A stretch of 6,036 nucleotides of DNA from an uncultured Rhodospirillaceae bacterium. GTDB lineage: Bacteria; Pseudomonadota; Alphaproteobacteria; MPNO01. The position numbers and the translations under genes are program-made. The stretch is from assembly GCA_937916005.1 (NCBI GenBank), contig CALGIA010000025.1, positions 1-6,036 of the forward strand, written 5' to 3'. Every line of letters starts with the position of its first letter. Position 1 is the first letter of the stretch. Under the pieces are notes generated by a model. That model saw only the letters and a program-made list of their open reading frames with translations, did not search any database and was not told the origin of the DNA. Below, in pieces: positions 1 through 6,036 of the stretch.

Positions 1-1232
1 CGCCGGGCCGGTTCGAGACCACCTTCGTCCGCGAACGCCTGATGGATGCCGTGGCGGTCGCCATGGACATGGACCCGGTCGCGGTGCGCCGGCGCAATCT
101 CATTTCAATCGAGGAAATGCCCTATAAGCGCGACCTCAATGTGCTGGGTGATTCCGTGGAACATGACCCGGGCGATTACGCCGGACTGCTCGACCAGTCC
201 ATGGAAAAAATCCGTTGGGATGAATTGCAGGCCCAGCTCAAAGCACGACGCGACAACGGCGAGTTGGTCGGCATGGGTCTCGCCATGTTTTTCGAGAAAA
301 GCGGGCTTGGCCCGTCCGACGGCGCGAAGATCTTCGTCGACACCACGGGCGCCATCGAAGTGACCACCGGCGGCGCATCGGTCGGCCAGGGTTTCGAGAC
401 CGCCATGGCCCAAATCTGCGCCGAGGCCATCGGCACCGATTACCGTCGCGTCCGCGTCGGGCACGGCCAGACCGACCGGATCGATTACGGCGTCGGCGCC
501 CATGCATCCCGCGCCACGGTGCTGACCGGCAGCGCCGTCGACAAGACAGCGCGGAAAATCAGGGAAATGGCCCTTAACATGGCGTCCGATCTGCTTCAGA
601 CCCCCGAGGATGCCCTCGACATCATCGACGGCGTGGTGGTCATCAGGGATAACCCGTCGGGCCCGTCGGTCACGCTGGGCCAGATTGCCGAGGCGCTGGC
701 CCCCACATCGCCGGCCCGAGGCAAACGCGACCCGTATCTGTCGGCGGAGGAATGGTTCCACATCGATCACCAGACCTATCCCTATGGGCTGCATATCCCG
801 GTGGTGGCGGTAGACCGGGAAACCGGCAAGGTGGAGATCGAGCGCTATTTCATCGGCTATGATATCGGGCGCGCTATCAACCCGATGATGATCGAAGGAC
901 AGCTTGTGGGCGGCCTGGCCCAGGGCATTGGCGGAACGCTGTTCGAGGAATTCGTCTATGACGAACGGGGCGAGCCGTTATCGGTCACCTTGGCCGATTA
1001 CCTGATCCCCACATTGCGGGAACTGCCGGTACCGGAAATCCTGCTGACCGAAGACCATCCCAGCATCCGCACACCGCTGGGCATCAAGGGGGCGGGGGAA
1101 GCCGGCATCACCGGCGCGGCGGGCGCTCTGGCTGCGGCAATCGATGACGCCATCGGCATTCCGGGCGCGGTCACGGAAATTCCGGTCACGCCGCAGAGGC
1201 TGAAGAAAATCATGGACGATAACGACGTTTGA
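1..1232 (+). CDS. Molybdopterin-binding large subunit of a xanthine dehydrogenase-family hydroxylase (5' partial)
   Basis: This is the C-terminal part of a molybdenum hydroxylase large subunit, the chain that holds the molybdopterin cofactor and hydroxylates the substrate. The frame is open from the window edge (first full codon at 3). The residues before the ATG at 42 read PGRFETTFVRERL, which fits the family, so that ATG is internal. Of the 409 visible residues, GQGFE lies at about 128-132 (cofactor-binding GQG loop) and GAHASRATV follows at about 165. GQLVGGLAQGIG lies near residue 300, and KGAGEAG contains the expected catalytic Glu at visible residue 366. Family members are usually 750-800 residues, so about half is missing upstream. 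The gene ends 138 bp before a second, clearly different large subunit. Its KGAGEAG and AQGIG motifs are more canonical than those of its neighbour, so it is not a recent duplicate. The substrate is unknown. The family call is firm. Confidence 0.93.
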   Translation, partial: PGRFETTFVRERLMDAVAVAMDMDPVAVRRRNLISIEEMPYKRDLNVLGDSVEHDPGDYAGLLDQSMEKIRWDELQAQLKARRDNGELVGMGLAMFFEKSGLGPSDGAKIFVDTTGAIEVTTGGASVGQGFETAMAQICAEAIGTDYRRVRVGHGQTDRIDYGVGAHASRATVLTGSAVDKTARKIREMALNMASDLLQTPEDALDIIDGVVVIRDNPSGPSVTLGQIAEALAPTSPARGKRDPYLSAEEWFHIDHQTYPYGLHIPVVAVDRETGKVEIERYFIGYDIGRAINPMMIEGQLVGGLAQGIGGTLFEEFVYDERGEPLSVTLADYLIPTLRELPVPEILLTEDHPSIRTPLGIKGAGEAGITGAAGALAAAIDDAIGIPGAVTEIPVTPQRLKKIMDDNDV

Positions 1233-1261
1233 TTTTGTCGCGGTCCCCGCCGTCGGAGTTG

Positions 1262-1312
1262 ACTGGGGGGCGAAAATCAGCATGTTAGGCGCGGCTCCGA
1301 ACTGGGGGCCGA
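1262..1312. repeat. Imperfect 12-bp direct repeat in the intergenic gap
   Basis: The sequence ACTGGGGGGCGA at 1262-1273 recurs as ACTGGGGGCCGA at 1301-1312, with 11 of 12 bases the same and start points 39 bp apart. Both copies lie in the 138-bp gap between the two large-subunit genes. Tandem sites of this kind can be operators, but the motif is G-rich in a high-GC genome and I do not recognise a regulator for it. A TCGGAG/CTCCGA inverted pair (1253-1258 and 1295-1300) lies just before each copy. The repeat itself is seen directly. Any regulatory role is inference. Confidence 0.35.
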
Positions 1313-1347
1313 CTTTATTTACGTGATCAGAAAACCACCGCTCACAA

Positions 1348-1362
1348 CGCCGAAAAACGGCG
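1348..1362 (+). promoter_or_regulatory. Small A-loop hairpin abutting the ribosome binding site of the second large subunit
   Basis: CGCCG at 1348-1352 and CGGCG at 1358-1362 form a perfect 5-bp GC stem around a loop of five A residues. The 3' arm shares its last base with the GGGAG Shine-Dalgarno sequence, and the start codon follows 8 bases after the hairpin. The structure could tune ribosome access or protect the 5' end of the message. Short GC stems occur by chance in such genomes, so the function is speculative. Confidence 0.3.
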
Positions 1363-1366
1363 GGAG
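1362..1366 (+). promoter_or_regulatory. Ribosome binding site that sets the start of the fused large subunit
   Basis: GGGAG at 1362-1366 lies 4 bases before ATG 1371 and 10 before ATG 1377. The frame stays open upstream to a GTG at 1323, but that would add 16 residues that do not look like the family N-terminus and would place this Shine-Dalgarno sequence inside the coding region. The site therefore favours 1371, with 1377 as the alternative. Confidence 0.6.
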
Positions 1367-1370
1367 ACAC

Positions 1371-4361
1371 ATGATTATGGCTGATCAAATCGACACGAAA
1401 CCCTACGTCGGACAATCCATTGAACGTGTCGAAGACGGGATTTTGCTGACCGGACGGGCGCGGTTCTCCGACCATCAACCGACGGTCACCGGCACGCTCC
1501 ACGCCGCCATGCTGCGGTCGCCCCACGCCCACGCCGAAATCGTCTCAATCGACAAATCCAAGGCCCTGGCCATGCCGGGGGTTTCCGCGGTGCTGACCGG
1601 CCAGGATCTGACCGAAATGGCGTCCGCCTTCCTGATCGTCATCAAGCAGCCCATGCAGCATTACTCGCTGGCCGTCGGCAAGGCGCGCTATGTGGGCGAA
1701 CCCGTGGCCGTGGTGGTCGCAACCGACCGCTACAAGGCGGAAGACGCGCTTGACGCGATCGAAGTGGAATACCGGGTGCTGGACGCTATCGTGGACCCCC
1801 AAAAAGCAACCAAACCCGGCGCGCCCATACTTTATGAGGAAGTCGGCGATAACGTGGTGTCGACCCGCGAGTTCAGCTACGGCGAACCGGACAAGGCCTT
1901 CGCCGAAGCCGACCGGGTCATCAAGCTGACCGCGCCCTATCCGCGGAATTCCCAGACCCCCATGGAAGGCTTCGTGGTCAATGCGGACTATATCGCCGAC
2001 ACGGATTCCTATGATGTGGCGTCCAATTACCAGGGTCCGTTCACGTCCCATCCGGTGATGGCGCTGGCGCTGGGCGTTCCATCGTCCCGGTTGCGCATGC
2101 GGGTCCCGGCATTTTCCGGCGGCGGCTTCGGCGTCAAGGTGCAGATCTTCCCCTATGTGGTCCTGATGTGTCTTTGCTCCAAGGTGGCCGGCCATCCCGT
2201 GAAATGGGTCGAAGACCGGCTGGAACATCTCAGCGCGGCGGCGGCGGCCCCCAACCGGGTCACGGAAATCGAGGCCGCCGTAAAAAATGACGGCACAGTC
2301 ACGGCCTTCCGGTTCGACCAGCTCGATGATTACGGCGCCTATCTGCGCGCGCCCATGCCCGGCCCGCTTTACCGCATGCACGGCACCCTGACCGGCGCCT
2401 ATCACATCGAGAACCTGGCGGTGCGGAACCGCGTGGTCATGACCAACAAATGTCCGTCGGGCATGATCAGGGGCTTTGGCGGCCCGCAGATGTATTTCGC
2501 CATCGAACGGCTCATGCACCGGGTCGCGGTTGAGCTTGGTCTGGATCCGCTCGATGTCATCCGCAAGAACCTGGTTCCCGCCGGATCGTTCCCCTATCGC
2601 GCCGCCGCCGGCGCATTATTCGATTCCGGCGATTACCAGACCGCCGTCGAGAGAGCCGTCAATGAAGGCGGTCTTGAAGACCTCAAACGCCGCCGGGACG
2701 CCGCCCGCGCCGACGGGAAGCTTTACGGCATCGGCTATTCTGTGGTTGTCGAGCCGGCCCAATCCAATATGGGCTATCTGTCCAATATCCTGCCGGCGGA
2801 AGAACGCCGCAAGAACCCCAAGGGCGGCGCGGTCTCCAACGCGACCGTCAATGTGGATCCGCTGGGCACCGTATCGGTCACCGCCGATTCCCTGCCCCAG
2901 GGCCAGGGTCACGCAACGGTTCTGTCGCAGATCGTGGCCGATGAGCTGGGGCTGACCCCCGCCGATATCAGCGTCAACATGGAACTCGACACCCAGAAAG
3001 ACGCCTGGTCCATCGCCACCGGCAACTACTCGGCGCGGTTTTCATCATCGACCACGGTTGCCGCCCACAAGGCCGCCGTCAAGGTAAGGAACAAGGTCGC
3101 GCGCATCGCCAGCGTCACCCTGAACGTGCCGGCCGATCAGCTGGAATTCGCCGACGGCAAGATTTTCGCCGCCAACAATCCGGAAAACAGTCTGAAATTC
3201 TACCGCGTGGCCGGTTCCGCTCACTGGACCCCGGGCAGCCTGCCCGACGACATGGACCCGGGCATCCGGGAAACCGGCACATGGTCGCCGCCCGAGCTGG
3301 AACCGCCCAATGATCAGGATCAGATCAACACCTCGCTGACCTACGGGTTTGTGTTCGATTACTGCGGCGTCGAAATCGACCGGGACACCGGTCAGGTGCA
3401 TATCGACAAATACGTCACCATGCATGATTCCGGCACCCTGCTGAATCCGTTACTGGCCGATGGACAGGTCTATGGCGCGTTCTCATGGGCCATCGGCTGC
3501 GCGCTCTTTGAAGAATTCGCCTATGGCGACGACGGCAGCTTCCTAAGCGGCACCTTCGCTGACTATCTGTGCCCGACAGCGCCGGAGGTTCCCGAACCGC
3601 TTATCCTGCACATGGAAACGCCGTCCATTTTCACGCCGCTGGGCGCCAAGGGAATCGGCGAGGGCAACGTCATGTCGACGCCCGCCTGCCTCGGCAATGC
3701 GGTATGCGACGCCCTGGATATCGAAACCGTCAGCCTGCCCATGACCCCGTCCAAGATCAGCGCGCTGATCCATGCCGAAGAAACACCGCCCCCTGCTGGC
3801 GGCGCGAAACAGGCAGCGCCCGCACCTGCCGGAACCGGGCGGGTCATCAAGGGTTCGGGCGAAACCACGGTGCCGGCGGCGCCCGATGAAGTCTGGCGTA
3901 CCTTGCTGGACCCGGACAAGCTGGCTGCCGTGATCCCCGGTTGCCACAGCCTGGACAAGGTGGGCGATGACAGCTACCGCGCCGACGTCAGCCTGGGCGT
4001 CGGTGTCGTGCGGGGCCGGTTCCGGGCTTCGGTCGACATGTCCGACATGGACCCGCCCAATTCGGTCCGGCTGTCCGGTGGCGTTCAAGGCCCGCTGGGC
4101 GCGTCCAAGGGCGCCGGCAATGTCCGGCTTAAAGCGGTGGATGGCGGCACCCATGTCACCTATGACTACACAGTGGAAATCTCCGGCAAGGTGGCCGCCG
4201 TCGGCGGGCGCATGCTGGAAGGCGCCGCCCGCATCGTGATCGGCCAGTTCTTTCAAAGGCTGGTGTCACAGGTCGGCGGCAAGACGGCAGCAGCGGGAAC
4301 CTCACCCGCCGGTGAAACACTCTGGCAACGCATCCTACGTGCGTTCGGGATTGGACGATGA
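1371..4361 (+). CDS. Molybdenum hydroxylase large subunit with fused C-terminal CoxG-like domain
   Basis: This 996-residue chain should bind the molybdenum cofactor and carry out the hydroxylation in a CoxLMS-type heterotrimer in the cytoplasm. Residues 12-130 (YVGQSIERVEDG onward) resemble the a/b hammerhead domain. The Mo-binding part runs to about 800, with Q221 in NYQGPF, SGGGFGVK at 249-256, RGFGGPQ at 367-373, GQGH at 511-514 and KGIGEG with the expected catalytic Glu764. There is no AYRCSFR loop as in form I CO dehydrogenase. V257 sits where purine enzymes have Glu (GGFGGKE). Trp706 in GAFSWAIG stands where relatives usually have Gln. A Pro/Ala-rich linker (about 804-824) leads to an SRPBCC domain at 825-970 (GSGETTVPAAPDEVW onward) resembling CoxG. 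The chain ends with an amphipathic-looking TLWQRILRAFGIGR. The start was chosen from the GGGAG at 1362; a GTG at 1323 is less likely. The gene overlaps the FAD-subunit gene by 4 bp. The substrate is unknown. Confidence 0.94.
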   Translation: MIMADQIDTKPYVGQSIERVEDGILLTGRARFSDHQPTVTGTLHAAMLRSPHAHAEIVSIDKSKALAMPGVSAVLTGQDLTEMASAFLIVIKQPMQHYSLAVGKARYVGEPVAVVVATDRYKAEDALDAIEVEYRVLDAIVDPQKATKPGAPILYEEVGDNVVSTREFSYGEPDKAFAEADRVIKLTAPYPRNSQTPMEGFVVNADYIADTDSYDVASNYQGPFTSHPVMALALGVPSSRLRMRVPAFSGGGFGVKVQIFPYVVLMCLCSKVAGHPVKWVEDRLEHLSAAAAAPNRVTEIEAAVKNDGTVTAFRFDQLDDYGAYLRAPMPGPLYRMHGTLTGAYHIENLAVRNRVVMTNKCPSGMIRGFGGPQMYFAIERLMHRVAVELGLDPLDVIRKNLVPAGSFPYRAAAGALFDSGDYQTAVERAVNEGGLEDLKRRRDAARADGKLYGIGYSVVVEPAQSNMGYLSNILPAEERRKNPKGGAVSNATVNVDPLGTVSVTADSLPQGQGHATVLSQIVADELGLTPADISVNMELDTQKDAWSIATGNYSARFSSSTTVAAHKAAVKVRNKVARIASVTLNVPADQLEFADGKIFAANNPENSLKFYRVAGSAHWTPGSLPDDMDPGIRETGTWSPPELEPPNDQDQINTSLTYGFVFDYCGVEIDRDTGQVHIDKYVTMHDSGTLLNPLLADGQVYGAFSWAIGCALFEEFAYGDDGSFLSGTFADYLCPTAPEVPEPLILHMETPSIFTPLGAKGIGEGNVMSTPACLGNAVCDALDIETVSLPMTPSKISALIHAEETPPPAGGAKQAAPAPAGTGRVIKGSGETTVPAAPDEVWRTLLDPDKLAAVIPGCHSLDKVGDDSYRADVSLGVGVVRGRFRASVDMSDMDPPNSVRLSGGVQGPLGASKGAGNVRLKAVDGGTHVTYDYTVEISGKVAAVGGRMLEGAARIVIGQFFQRLVSQVGGKTAAAGTSPAGETLWQRILRAFGIGR

Positions 4362-5176
4362 AACCAAAAGCATTTGATTACATGCGCGCGAACAGCGTGG
4401 ACGAAGCCGTTGCCGGGCTGGCGAAAACCGGCGAAGGGGCGCGGATTCTGGCCGGTGGCCAATCGATGGTTCCGATCCTGAACTTCCGGCTTGCCGATCC
4501 CGAATTGCTGATCGATATCTCCCGGATCAAGGAACTCGATTACATCAAAATCGACGGCAACGCGGTTCAAATCGGCGCGGCGACCCGTCAGGCCAAGGTC
4601 ATGGCATGGCCGGAACTGGCCGACCGCATACCGTTGCTGGCCAAGGCCCTGCCCCATGTCGGCCATTTCCAGACCCGCAGCAGAGGAACCATCTGCGGAT
4701 CACTGGCCCATGCGGACCCCAGTTCGGAAATTCCCCTCTGTCTCGCCATGCTCGACGGCGAAGTCATATTGAAATCGGCCTCGGGTGAACGCCGCCTGGC
4801 TGCGGCGGATTTCCAGACCGGCATGCTGTCGACCGCAAAGCGGGACGATGAAATGCTTGTCGCCGCGCGCTTCCCAATCGCCGAAGCGGGCACGGGATAC
4901 GCCTTCGACGAAATGGCCCAGCGCCGGGGCGATTTCGCCATCGTCGCCGTGGCCGCCACGGTATCCGCCTCGAAAATCAGACTTGGCGTGGGCGGCGTGG
5001 CCGACAAGCCGACCATCGTCGAATGGGGCAATATTGCGGGTGATGAACTCGACGATGCGCTTAATGCATTCGCCTGGGAACTGGGCGGTTATGACGATGT
5101 ACATGCGACGGCGCGCTATCGCCGCGAACTGGTGCGCCGCCTTGGCCGCCGCGTAATTGAGGAGGCCCGCACATGA
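4358..5176 (+). CDS. FAD-binding medium subunit, CoxM-like
   Basis: This 272-residue protein is the flavoprotein subunit of the hydroxylase. By family knowledge it takes electrons from the Fe-S subunit onto FAD and passes them to an acceptor such as quinone, NAD or oxygen. The two FAD-pyrophosphate motifs of the family are visible: AGGQS at residues 32-36 (compare AGGHS in CoxM) and GTICGSLAHADP at 110-121. RRGDFAIVAVAA lies near 190. The C-terminal domain ends with the typical HATARYRRELVRRLGRR stretch near 250-266. The length is slightly short of CoxM (about 288). No extra Fe-S insertion, as found in 4-hydroxybenzoyl-CoA reductase, is seen. The ATG overlaps the stop of the large subunit (ATGA, 4358-4361), with only a weak GGGA at 4347-4350 as Shine-Dalgarno, so translational coupling is likely. 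The same ATGA overlap joins it to the small subunit. Confidence 0.95.
   Translation: MKPKAFDYMRANSVDEAVAGLAKTGEGARILAGGQSMVPILNFRLADPELLIDISRIKELDYIKIDGNAVQIGAATRQAKVMAWPELADRIPLLAKALPHVGHFQTRSRGTICGSLAHADPSSEIPLCLAMLDGEVILKSASGERRLAAADFQTGMLSTAKRDDEMLVAARFPIAEAGTGYAFDEMAQRRGDFAIVAVAATVSASKIRLGVGGVADKPTIVEWGNIAGDELDDALNAFAWELGGYDDVHATARYRRELVRRLGRRVIEEART
5159..5165 (+). promoter_or_regulatory. Strong ribosome binding site of the Fe-S subunit
   Basis: GAGGAGG at 5159-5165, inside the last codons of the FAD-subunit gene, lies 7 bases before ATG 5173. It is the strongest Shine-Dalgarno sequence in the window and fixes the start of the small subunit despite the 4-bp overlap. Confidence 0.75.
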
Positions 5177-5673
5177 GCGAGTTGAGCGGCACCGCCCGCC
5201 ATAACATCAGCTTTACCCTGAACGGCGAGACCGTATCGGGCAGCGCCGAACCGCGCATGCTGCTGACCGATTTTCTGAATTACGAACTCGGCCTGACCGG
5301 CAACCATGTGGGTTGCGAACACGGGGTCTGCGGCGCCTGCACCCTGCTGATCGACGACAACCCGGAACGGGGCTGCCTGACCTTCGCGGTCCAGGTTGAT
5401 GGGCGCGACGTCAAGACGGTGGAAAGCCTCGCCGGACGCGAGGGCGATCTCAATGATCTGCAGCTCGCTTTCCGCAAACATCATGCCCTGCAATGCGGCT
5501 ACTGCACCCCCGGCGTCCTGATGTCGCTGACCGCCTATCTGGAACACACGCCCGAACCCAACGAAGAAGAGCTGCGCGACATGCTATCGGGCCATATCTG
5601 CCGCTGTACGGGATATGTGGGCATGGTCAAGGCCGCGCTCGACGTGGTTGAACAACGCAAGGCGAAAGCCTGA
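5173..5673 (+). CDS. [2Fe-2S] small subunit, CoxS-like
   Basis: This 166-residue iron-sulfur subunit carries electrons from the Mo centre to FAD. The N-terminal plant-ferredoxin-type domain has Cys48, Cys53 and Cys56 in GCEHGVCGACT, plus Cys68 in RGCLTF. The C-terminal helical domain binds the second cluster with Cys108 and Cys111 (QCGYCTPG) and Cys143 and Cys145 (CRCTGY). All eight ligands are present, as is Gln107, which in relatives contacts the molybdopterin cofactor. The length is typical for CoxS (about 166), with no Tat signal, so a cytoplasmic complex is expected. It is the last gene of the plus-strand cluster and starts within an ATGA overlap behind a strong GAGGAGG. Its stop lies 6 bp from the stop of a convergent Rieske oxygenase gene. 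No Mo-cofactor maturation genes (coxDEF or xdhC-like) follow within the window. Confidence 0.97.
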   Translation: MSELSGTARHNISFTLNGETVSGSAEPRMLLTDFLNYELGLTGNHVGCEHGVCGACTLLIDDNPERGCLTFAVQVDGRDVKTVESLAGREGDLNDLQLAFRKHHALQCGYCTPGVLMSLTAYLEHTPEPNEEELRDMLSGHICRCTGYVGMVKAALDVVEQRKAKA

Positions 5674-5681
5674 TACAGGCT
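5667..5681. terminator. Possible bidirectional terminator hairpin between convergent genes
   Basis: AGCCTG at 5667-5672 and CAGGCT at 5676-5681 form a perfect 6-bp stem around a 3-base ATA loop. The structure covers the TGA of the Fe-S subunit gene and most of the TAG of the opposing oxygenase gene. On the minus strand it is followed by TTTC. On the plus strand no T-run follows, so it would be a weak intrinsic terminator at best. Its position at the exact junction of two convergent genes is the main argument for it. Confidence 0.35.
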
Positions 5682-6036
5682 ATTCGTTCAACAATAAATC
5701 CGACAGGATTCGCCGCACCTGCATGGAGCCGTTGTCGATATTGATATCGACCGGCGGAATTCCCGGCCGGTCGAGCATGGCCTGCTGCTGGATTTCCAGA
5801 ATATCCACGTCTTCCATGAACGTCAGATGACCGCCCTCGGACAGCAGGCGCGAGGTTTCCGCATCGTCCAGCTTGTAGTTACGCGCATAGCACCAGTGAT
5901 AATGGGTTGAGGTGTCTGTTTCGGGCGTAATCAGATGGGTCGACCACATGGATATGCCCCTGGAACGGTCCCCGTCCGGCGCGCCGGTTCCGGCATCGGC
6001 GCATCCGATATCCAGATAGATTGCAGCCGGGGCCTG
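5680..6036 (-). CDS. Rieske non-haem iron oxygenase alpha subunit, VanA-type (C-terminal part)
   Basis: The minus-strand frame is open from the window edge to the TAG at 5680-5682, giving the last 118 residues. The residues before the internal ATG at 5949 (QAPAAIYLDIGCAD, then GTGAPDGDRS) continue the same domain, so that ATG is not the start. Landmarks are WSTHLITPETDTSTHYHW at visible residues 31-48 and the closing VDINIDNGSMQVRRIL near 96-111. Both are typical of the C-terminal catalytic domain of vanillate O-demethylase-like oxygenases. Such enzymes use a Rieske [2Fe-2S] cluster and mononuclear Fe to O-demethylate or hydroxylate aromatic compounds, with a separate reductase. The Rieske motif and iron ligands lie outside the window, so neither activity nor substrate can be judged. 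The gene is convergent with the hydroxylase cluster, which suggests a shared catabolic region but not co-transcription. Confidence 0.88.
   Translation of the reverse strand, partial: QAPAAIYLDIGCADAGTGAPDGDRSRGISMWSTHLITPETDTSTHYHWCYARNYKLDDAETSRLLSEGGHLTFMEDVDILEIQQQAMLDRPGIPPVDINIDNGSMQVRRILSDLLLNE

Noticed and set aside
1259..1288. TTGACT at 1259-1264 as a -35 box in the gap between the two large-subunit genes.
   Set aside because: At 17-18 bp spacing the best -10 match is only about half of TATAAT (TGTTAG at 1283), so it is not listed as a promoter.
1323..1370. In-frame GTG at 1323 that would add 16 residues to the fused large subunit.
   Set aside because: The extra residues do not match the family N-terminus, no good Shine-Dalgarno sequence precedes the GTG, and GGGAG at 1362-1366 fits ATG 1371 better.
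1545..2519. Long minus-strand open frame (324 codons) opposite the large subunit, and other long antisense frames, such as 105-794 and 3543-4256.
   Set aside because: They lie wholly over well-supported genes. Their translations are rich in His, Arg and Gly with no recognisable domain, as expected for shadow frames in high-GC DNA.
1371..5673. Annotation of the cluster as an aerobic CO dehydrogenase (coxLMS).
   Set aside because: The AYRCSFR active-site loop of form I CoxL is absent and RGFGGPQ stands in its place. Gene symbols were therefore left blank.
5615..5830. Plus-strand 71-codon frame across the end of the Fe-S gene and the oxygenase gene.
   Set aside because: It overlaps two firmly supported coding regions in other frames and shows no family features.
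1..6036. CRISPR array, tRNA or rRNA genes, insertion sequences, phage or defence genes.
   Set aside because: None was seen. Almost all of the window is covered by metabolic coding sequence, and no repeats with regular spacers or transposase motifs appear.

Overview
The window comes from a high-GC bacterial chromosome (roughly 60% G+C by eye). The compact gene packing, ATGA stop/start overlaps and codon choice suggest an alphaproteobacterium, perhaps Rhodospirillales-like. The taxonomic guess is inference only.

Positions 1-5673 hold a plus-strand cluster encoding a molybdenum hydroxylase of the xanthine dehydrogenase / CO dehydrogenase (CoxLMS-like) family. In order they are: (i) the C-terminal 409 codons of a molybdopterin-binding large subunit whose start lies before the window; (ii) a 138-bp non-coding gap with a 12-bp direct repeat and a small hairpin just before a Shine-Dalgarno sequence; (iii) a second, complete large subunit of 996 residues, about 200 longer than usual because a CoxG-like SRPBCC domain is fused to its C-terminus; (iv) a CoxM-like FAD subunit; (v) a CoxS-like subunit with two [2Fe-2S] clusters. 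Genes iii, iv and v are joined by 4-bp ATGA overlaps and are probably translationally coupled.

Positions 5680-6036 hold the C-terminus of a minus-strand gene for a Rieske non-haem iron oxygenase alpha subunit of the vanillate O-demethylase (VanA) type. It converges on the hydroxylase cluster with only 6 bp between the stop codons. A short hairpin covers that junction.

By family knowledge, the substrate is hydroxylated at the Mo centre of the large subunit. Electrons then pass through the two Fe-S clusters of the small subunit to FAD in the medium subunit. The fused CoxG domain may link this chain to the membrane quinone pool. The large subunit lacks the form I CO dehydrogenase AYRCSFR loop and the purine-contacting Glu of xanthine dehydrogenase, so it is probably neither a CO nor a classical xanthine enzyme. 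The adjacent Rieske oxygenase hints at oxidative breakdown of an aromatic or heterocyclic compound, but the substrate cannot be read from the sequence. The most interesting features are the large-subunit/CoxG fusion and the presence of two different large subunits with only one set of electron-transfer subunits in view.
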